A DNA stretch of 64,000 nucleotides from NCBI RefSeq assembly GCF_910592395.1, contig NC_088321.1, positions 2,106,001-2,170,000 on the forward strand. The letters are read 5' to 3'. Source of the DNA: Lineus longissimus (lineage: Eukaryota; Nemertea; Pilidiophora; Heteronemertea; Lineidae). The position numbers and the translations under genes are program-made. This document shows positions 39,101 to 48,100 of this stretch, piece after piece (within the stretch, counting starts at the first letter, position 1; each line of letters starts with the position of its first letter). The notes under the pieces were generated by a model. The model had not been told where the DNA came from and did not search any database. It saw nothing but the letters and a program-made list of their open reading frames with translations.

Positions 39101-42100
39101 TGTCGGTCCTTACGAGGTTGGGTGTGCCATCTGTCTGTCTGTCTGTCTGTCTGTCTCAACAATGGATCAAACTGTTCTGGAGGGGGTTCTGTTTTTGGAT
39201 GGTGTTGCATGGGATCATGGCAAACATCTGTCTCATGTCTGTCTGTCCGTCTGTTCTAGTCTGGGGGCATTTTCCAAAAACGACGTCCTTCCAATTTCGT
39301 TTCAACACCCTTTACATGAGGTTTGACTTGCTTGCTTGATAATATGATAATAGCACATGAAATTATCGCTAGCACAATGCTAACGTCTTTACCATTGCCA
39401 TGTAAACAGTCTTAGCATCTTCTCCCGCTAGGATAAAGTGGATTGAGAGGCAGACGCGCATCTTCAACGATATTGATATCTTGTCAGAAAGTCTGAAGGA
39501 GCCGCTTTGTTATTCTTAGCGAGATATTTGAACATTCTGAACATACAAAGGCAAACAAGATATGAAGTACAGTAGAACCTCTCTATTAAGGACACCCTCG
39601 GGACTGACTAGTGCTGTCGTTAATAGAGAGGTGTCCTGATTAGAGAGGTCAAAATGAATGGAAGCTACCAATCTGGGACCAAAGCTAGTGTCCTTGATAG
39701 AGAGTTTGTCCTTAATAGAGAGGTGTCCTGATTAAAGAGGTCAACATAAATTGAAGCTACCAATTTGGGATCAAAGCTAGTGTCCATAATAGAGAGGTTG
39801 TCTCTATTAAGGACACTCTCTATTAAGGACATCCCCTCTCTATTAAGGACCCTCTCTATTAAGGACATCACCTCTCTTTTAAGGACATCACTTGTTAGTC
39901 CCGAGGTTGTCATTAATAGATAGATGTCCACTAATAGTGGTTCCACTATATATTTAATATTGCATGCTGGGAATCATGTTGGGTTGAGAAAATGGCACAC
40001 ATCCTCAGCAATATTGTAACAGTCGGTAAGGGGTTAACCAATTGAGGGATCTGTCTTATAAATCTGATCGTTGTGTCTGACATATATTGGAGTAAATACC
40101 CACTTATCTCTTATCTAGCAACAGCAGTATATCTCAGGGGATAGTCACATATTCAGATTGGTTAGAGAGGGTCGGATTTCGATTCGAGAACGCGGTGATT
40201 TTTTTCTCTGGTTGACGACGTCAAGCAAGTTTAATATTTTGTACCAGAGTTGTTATTTCCCATCCTGAACCTCATGGTCTTATGGTCAGTGTTCTCCACA
40301 AGGCTATTTATTTGTCAGGGTGGCCCACCCTACCTTTGCAGCATACCACTCTACCTTAAAAGAGCCACCCTACCTTGCTCTAGAACTTTGTAGAGGGTTC
40401 CTATAGGGCCACCCTATCTCAAATTGCTGGCCACCCTACCTTGGAAGAGCCACCCTACCTTGCTCTAGAACTTTGTAGAGGGTTCCTATAGGGCCACCCG
40501 ACCTCAAATTGCTGGCCACCCTACCTTGTGTTGCACACTGGTAAAACGTCATGCAAATCATGGGTATCACCCTTACCACCCTACCTTGGAAGAGCCACCC
40601 TACCTTGCTCTAGAACTTTGTAGAGGGTTCCTATAGGGCCACCCGACCTCAAATTGCTGGTCACCCTACCTTGTGTTGCACACTGGCAAAACGTCATGCA
40701 AATCAAGGGTATCACCCTACCTTGAGAAAACCCTGTGGAGAACACTGAACACTGAAAACCTTGGTGGTGGTTTCTAGGCACACAAGACATTAAGGACTCA
40801 CTGTTTTACTGCGTTTTAGACAAGAGGTATCAACCGTGATATCTGCCGTCTATAAAACTATAAACCTCTCTATTGGCTATGGTAGGGATTAAAGAGCTTG
40901 TCTGGCCGTAGGGGGTTAACCAATTGACCTGTTCTGAAGGAGTTGCACTGGCTGCCGGTAGAGCAAAGGATTACCTACAAGTCTTCGGAGCCATACATGG
41001 CACTGCCCCTAGGTACCTTGCAGGCCTTTCAATTACATGGAGACCTCTACACCCTGTATTTTTTTGGCCTATTTTGGGGACATGTTTTTTTTGCTTTTTA
41101 GCTTAATTTGGGGACATTTCATCGCGCCAATTTGCCTGAACAGCGACGTCATAAATCAAAGTAAGTGACTGTTATCACCACATACACATGAACAATCATA
41201 ATTTTTAGGGTAAAACTATAAAATTAGGCCATTTGGATGAGATTTGGTTATGTTAGGGGTCAAAAAACGCTTCAGGGGGTCATATTATTAAAAAAAAAAA
41301 AAAAAAAAAAAAAGACGACCTCATTTGGGGACATCCGTTATACGGTGTAGGAATCATGTAATTGAGAGGCCTGCCTTGGTAGCCTCTTCACTCTCCACGT
41401 ACCGGTTCGCCCTCTTAGATCAGGGGCACAGGACCTACTGATTCAGCCCGATTATAGACCCAAGACTTTCGGTGGCAGATCGTTCCAAATTCTTGCTCCT
41501 GGCATGCGGAACGCACTTGACGCCACACTGCGGCAGGAGACTTCATTGGTCTCATTTAAAAAGGACCTAAAGACGCATCTTTTCCGTCGTCATTTTGGGG
41601 AGTGAGGAACTACAGTGGAACCTCCCTTAGCGGACACCTCTCTATTAAGGACAACCTCTCTGTTAAGGACAACCTCTCTATTAAGGACAACCTCTCTATT
41701 AAGGACACTAGTTTTGGTCCCAAATTGGTAGTTTTTATTCAATTTGACCTCTCTAATCAGGACACCTCTCTATTACGGACAGCACTTGCCAGTCCGGAAG
41801 GTGGCCTTAATAGAGAGGTTCTACTGTATGTGGGGAGCGCCGTAGAACATTGCTGCAGTGGAATAGGGCGCTATAAAAATTTTATTTTCATTCATTCAAT
41901 TGACCTCCCCATCTTATAAATCTGGTGGTCATGCCTGAGGTATTGGCATAACAGGGTCAATAACCACTTACCTCTGATCCGGCAACCGCAGTCATCATGA
42001 GAGAATGTACACGTATTCTCAACAGAATTGATTGGCTGTGGCAGATCAAAGAGGTCTGTAGGCCCTGGAGCGGGAGGGGGGTTAATAAATCTGGGATTGT

Positions 42101-45100
42101 CTCATATCAACATCGCAGAACCTCTTATCTTTAATCCAGCAACTACAGTAATAGCATTCCGCAAAGTTACTATTTATAGCTCACAAGGTCATTTGCATAA
42201 GATATTGATGACGTTTTAGTCACGTGACAGTCGGACATCGACACTTATTTCTACGCATTTGAGCTTATTTCAAAGTCAATTATCTTTGACCCTGCATTGT
42301 TTTTAGCATGAATGATACCATAGAGTCAGAGAGAGAAATATTTAGAACAATTATGTAGTATTTCCAACACTCGGACATGTGCCAGATTGAATCTAACTGC
42401 CCCAGTTAGAAAGCCTGAAGCCATTACGAAACCGCATGTTTGTCCGACATTGCCTGTAATTCAGCGATGGGGAAATAGAGGGCAGCAGCTGCAGTGACGT
42501 CATCTTCGCGGAATGCTATGCTGAGAGGATCTTCACATATTCTGAACAGTATTCATTGGCTAATGGCAGGACTAGAGGTCGCTAGCCTGTCGTAGGGGAA
42601 TAAAGAATTGACCGCCCCGTCTTATGAATCTGGTGGTCCCATTTGACATATTGACATTGCAGGTCAATAACCGCTAAACTCTGATCCGGCAACAATAGCC
42701 TAGCCTAGCGCTGAGATTGGTTGGCTAAGGCAGAAGGGGTGAAGCTTTAACGCTAATTGCAGTTGCAATAAAGACACTTTTACAGCTGGGAAGGTTCTGT
42801 ATTTAAAGGTGCATGCCGTTCGTTAAAAATTTTGAATTTGTATTCGAATTTAAAAATGTCCAATTGCAGAAATACCTACGAAATATAAATTTCAACATTG
42901 CCGTTGTGTAGACTGATATATAAATACAGTGGAACCTCTGTTAGCGGACACCTCTCTATTAAGGACAACCTCTCTATTAAGGACAACCTCTCTATTAAGG
43001 ACAACCTCTCTATTAAGGACACTAGTTTTTGTCCCAAATTGGTTGTTTCCATTCAATTTGACCTCTCTAATCAGGACACCTCTCTATTAAGGACAGCACT
43101 TGTCAGTCCTGAGGGTGTCTTTATCAGAGAGGTTCTACTGTAAAATAGATTCGCAACAATAAAATTGGAGAAAAAAAATTTATTTGAAAAAAACAAAGGA
43201 AATTTTGTAACATTGTTTTATCTTAAAGGGAGACTATAGGCAGGAGCAGAGGGGCAAATTTGGCCATCTTCAGGTGACTGATATCAATACACAGTAAGGG
43301 GCCTGGGTTATATCAGACTCAGCACTAAATATATTCCTCGTACAAGCGTGAATCATTTCCACCTACTGTGAGATGTGAGAGACCCCTATTGGCGGCTTTG
43401 TGTAACTTTATCTTTCCTGCCTAGCTGCTGCCTATATTGTCCCTTTAAATGACATATGCCCTAAGCTAGTACGAATCGTGGTCACGGCCATCTTCAGTAC
43501 GATTATACTACGCAATCACAATGTTTGATGTACAGTGACTTATGCAACATGGAATCTAATACTGCTGGAGAAAATATACTTGAATATCATGTATGCTTTC
43601 GAGAATGTATAAATGATTCATAGATTAGTCGCAGGGCGATCTTTTCTACAAGACGAAGAAGGTTTGGAGAGTTTAGCGCATCCTAAGAATATCGATATTG
43701 TGTCATAACGTTTGAGAAGAGAATGTCAAGGATGTGCTTGAGTGCTATGTTTCATAGCCAAGAATATCAGAGATACGTGTATGATTTTAAGTAGAGGAGG
43801 GGCCCTTAGTAGAAAAGGGTGTCCTTAGTAGAAAAGGGTGTCCTTAGTAGAAAAGGGTGTCCTTAGTAGAAAAGGGTGTCCTTAGTAGAAAAGGGTGTCC
43901 TTAGTAGAAAAGGGTGTCCTTATTAGAGAAGGGTGTCCTTAGTAGAGAAGGGTGTGCTTAGTAGAAAAGGGTGTCCTTAGTAGAGAATTGTGTCCTTGTA
44001 GAGAATTGTGTCCTTAATAGAAAAGGGTGTCCTTAGTAAAAAAGGGTGTCCTTAGTAGAAAAGGGTGTCCTTAGTAGAGAAGGGTGTCCTTAGAAGAAAA
44101 GGGTGTCTCAGTATAGCAGTGTCCTTAGTAGAAAAGGTTGTCCTTAGAAGAAAAGGGTGTCTCAGTGTAGGGATGTCCTTAGGAGAAAAGGGTGTCCTTA
44201 GAAGAAAAGGGTGTCTCAGTATAGGGGTGAACTTAGTAGAAAAGGGTTTCCTTAGAAGAAAAGGGTGTCTCAGTATAGGGGTGTCCTTAGTAGAGAAGGG
44301 TGTCCTTAGGGTGGTTTCGCTGTAATAATTGGCTAAACTAGGAAACTGCACCAACACAATCTCTTGCCAAACCAGACTGTGATATCCTCTATTTGCCATA
44401 GCCATGGGCTATAACGTCATAACAACCCACAACTAACCTCAGTTGATATTTTTACCGTTTTCCATCCACTCTCTTCCGGCCCAATGAAATGTTGTATTTA
44501 CTTTCTTGTTACCATGGTAACTGGGCAGCCAGGGTGGATATAAATGCAGGCATCCGTATATCACTGCTGACCAGCTTTGTTGCGGAAATTAACTGACGGA
44601 ACGTCTGGAAGGGCAGATTATTGATGGGTCTAGCGGTAATGGGCGGTGTGCCTTTGTTGTTGCGATAATGATGGTTATTAAGACGCTCGCAGGACCACCA
44701 GTGACACCTATTGACCAGACAGGAGAACTGCGATGACGCCTATAAAATCATGAATTTCAATCATCGAGTTCTATTGACTTGCTTGCTATTGGGAGGGTTT
44801 TATTCCAGTCGGTTAGAACCTTTAAAAGCCTCAAGCATTCGCTAAAAATTTGAAATTCAGAAGTGAATTTGAAAATTTCCAGCCATCAAGGGTTTTGTTG
44901 TCATGAGTGACATGTTTGAGACCGTCAACCACGCTTTCCTCAACAGCCAGGTCCCTGAGCTCTGACCAGACGCGGCCTTCCCCTCACTCAAACCCCCCAG
45001 TCACCCAGCAACTTATCATTAAATCTATATTTCCAGAACTCCCTGGAACAACTCAAGAAAGCCATCAAGATCAAGGGTTTCGTAGTCATGAGTGACGTGC

Positions 45101-48100
45101 TTGAGACCGTCTACCACGCTTTCCTCAACAGCCAGGTCCCCGAGCTCTGGGCAGACGCGGCCTACCCCTCACTCAAACCCCCCAGTCACCCAGCAACTTA
45201 TCATTAAATCTATATTTCCAGAACTCCCTGGAACAACTCAAGAAAGCCATCAAGGGTTTCGTAGTCATGAGTGACGTGCTTGAGACCGTCTACCATGCGT
45301 TCCTCAACAGCCAGGTCCCCGAGCTCTGGGCAGACACGGCCTACCCCTCACTCAAACCCCCCAGTCACCCAGCAACTTATCATTAAATCTATATTTCCAG
45401 AACTCCCTGGAACAACTCAAGAAAGCCATCAAGGGTTTCGTAGTCATGAGTGACGTGCTTGAGACTGTCTACCACGCATTCCTCAACAGCCAGGTCCCGG
45501 AGCTCTGGGCAGACGCGGCCTACCCCTCACTCAAACCCCCCAGTCACCCAGCAACTTATCATTAAATCTATATTTCCAGAACTCCCTCGAACAACTCAAG
45601 AAAGCCATCAAGGGTTTCGTAGTCATGAGTGACGTGCTTGAGACTGTCTACCATGCGTTCCTCAACAGCCAGGTCCCCGAGCTCTGGGCAGACGTGGCCT
45701 ACCCCTCACTCAAACCCCCCAGTCACCCAGCAACTTATCATTAAATCTATATTTCCAGAACTCCCTCGAACAACTCAAGAAAGCCATCAAGGGTTTTGTA
45801 GTCATGAGTGACGTGCTTGAGACCGTCTACCATGCGTTCCTCAACAGCCAGGTCCCCGAGCTCTGGGCAGACGCGGCCTACCCCTCACTCAAACCCCCCA
45901 GTCACCCAGCAACTTATCATTAAATCTATATTTCCAGAACTCTCTGGAACAACTCAAGAAAGCCATCAAGGGTTTCGTAGTCATGAGTGACGTGCTTGAG
46001 ACTGTCTACCACGCGTTCCTCAACAGCCAGGTCCCCGAGCTCTGGGCAGACGCGGCCTACCCCTCACTCAAACCCCCCAGTCACCCAGCAACTTATCATT
46101 AAATCTATATTTCCAGAACTCCCTCGAACAACTCAAGAAAGCCATCAAGGGCTTCGTAGTCATGAGTGACGTGCTTGAGACTGTCTACCATGCGTTCCTC
46201 AACAGCCAGGTCCCCGAGCTCTGGGCTGACGCGGCCTACCCCTCACTCAAACCCCCCAGTCACCCAGCAACTTATCATTAAATCTATATTTCCAGAACTC
46301 CCTCGAACAACTCAAGAAAGCCATCAAGGGCTTTGTAGTCATGAGTGACGTGCTGGAGACCGTCTACCACGCTTTCCTCAACAGCCAGGTCCCGGAGCTC
46401 TGGGCAGACGCGGCCTACCCCTCACTCAAACCGCTGGGGAGCTGGGTGACTGATCTGGTTCTCCGCTGTGCCTTCATCGACTCATGGATCTCCCACGGAC
46501 CGCCGAAATCGTTTTGGCTCTCCGGATTCTTCTTCCCACAAGGTATGAAACAGATGCTTTATCGTTTATCTTCTATCGTAAGGCAGATCAATGTCCGCCA
46601 CCTGAAGTGAATACTCCAGTGCGCATTGATGAGACAAGACCACCATTGATTTTTTAAGCCTTTTAGCAGTTCAATTGTCAATGTTTGACCGCGACGCATC
46701 AAATACTGCGTGGGGTTGTGAATCTGAAATTTTGTTATGATATTCCGGACAGTCGGGCAAGTAAATGGTGAAAAGTAAACTGGTAGTTGATTTCGGAAAT
46801 CTTTTGATAATCGACAAATTGGACAGACGTTGATATTTCCACTCGTTTCAGCCAACTGGCAGAAAAGTCTCAAAACAAAATTAGCAAAATTCTAAATTAA
46901 TTTTTCATCAAATAATTTCTTTATATCTGTAGACTTGCCACACCAAATGTCTTTCAATACCTCTCCAAATATGCATGTGGCAGTTAAAAACATACTCGCG
47001 TCTAATTGATAGCTCTGGAACCTCCAAACCTATGAATATTCAAACCTATGAATATTCAAACCTATGAATATTCAATGGTGGTCTTGTCTCCTATGATGAC
47101 ATCACGTGACACATTGGAGCGCTTTATAAACACAAATATTAGGGCCGTTTAGACGACAGGCGAAAAGACCGCATTCGGATCGAATCTGGATGAATCCGGA
47201 TTAAAACCACCCAAGGCGATGGTACCTTTTTAGTCCGGATGCAACCACATTGATCCGGATCTTTTTGCGTTTACACGACGAAAAATTAATCCGGATTCGG
47301 GACGCATCCGGATTTTTTCGCGTCGTCTAAACGGCCCTATTGATTGATTGATTGATGGATACATCTGGGAATGAACTTTTCAGTAATTGAGAGAACGTTT
47401 TTCGTATTTTCACAAGTTTCTTTTCGACCTTAGGTTTCCTGACCGGCACCCTCCAGAATCACGCTAGAAAATACAATCTCCCGATCGATCATTTGTCGTT
47501 CGAGTTCCACGTCTTGACGCAGTTCCGTGATCAAGCAGACGTCGCCGCTGCAATGGCCGAGCTCAAGTTCGGTGAGGAGTTGGAAATGGACAAAGAGGTA
47601 TGTATCTAAAGTGAAACCTCTCTATTAAGGACACCCTCGGGACTGACAAGTGCTGTCCCGAATAGAGAGGTGTCCTGATTAGAGAGGTCGAATCGCATGA
47701 CAATAACCAGTTTAAGTCCAAAACTAGTTTCCTTTATAGTCTATCGAATGGAGAGGGTGTCCTTAATAGAGAGGTGTCCGCTAAGGGACGTTCCACCATA
47801 TTCTATTTATTCTTTTAGGAATTTGCATTCACTAGCAGGTCTGCGCTAAATTTTTGTCAGGGATGATGAAGCTAAAATGTAGGTCAAACCTGAAGCGCTC
47901 TGGTAAAAGCTCGGGGGCAGAATTGGCGCTGATGCGTAGCTGACGCGAAGCAGAGAGTACGTCAGTTGTGACTGTGACTGTAAAAGCCATGTCTTAAATA
48001 ATGTGTCCTTTCTTGCAGCTCCCAGCAATCACCGACGGCGTTTTCGTCCACGGGTTATTCATGGATGGTTTCCGTTGGAACACGGAGACGACCACTGTCG

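Noticed and set aside
44534-44575. TATAAAT core promoter in the giant intron
   Set aside because: No downstream exon or conserved initiator context; a single TATA match in AT-rich sequence is expected by chance.
44907-46348. Eight small 60-codon frames ([15 protein letters not shown]...)
   Set aside because: They are an alternative frame of the partial-exon repeat; the dynein frame is the meaningful one.
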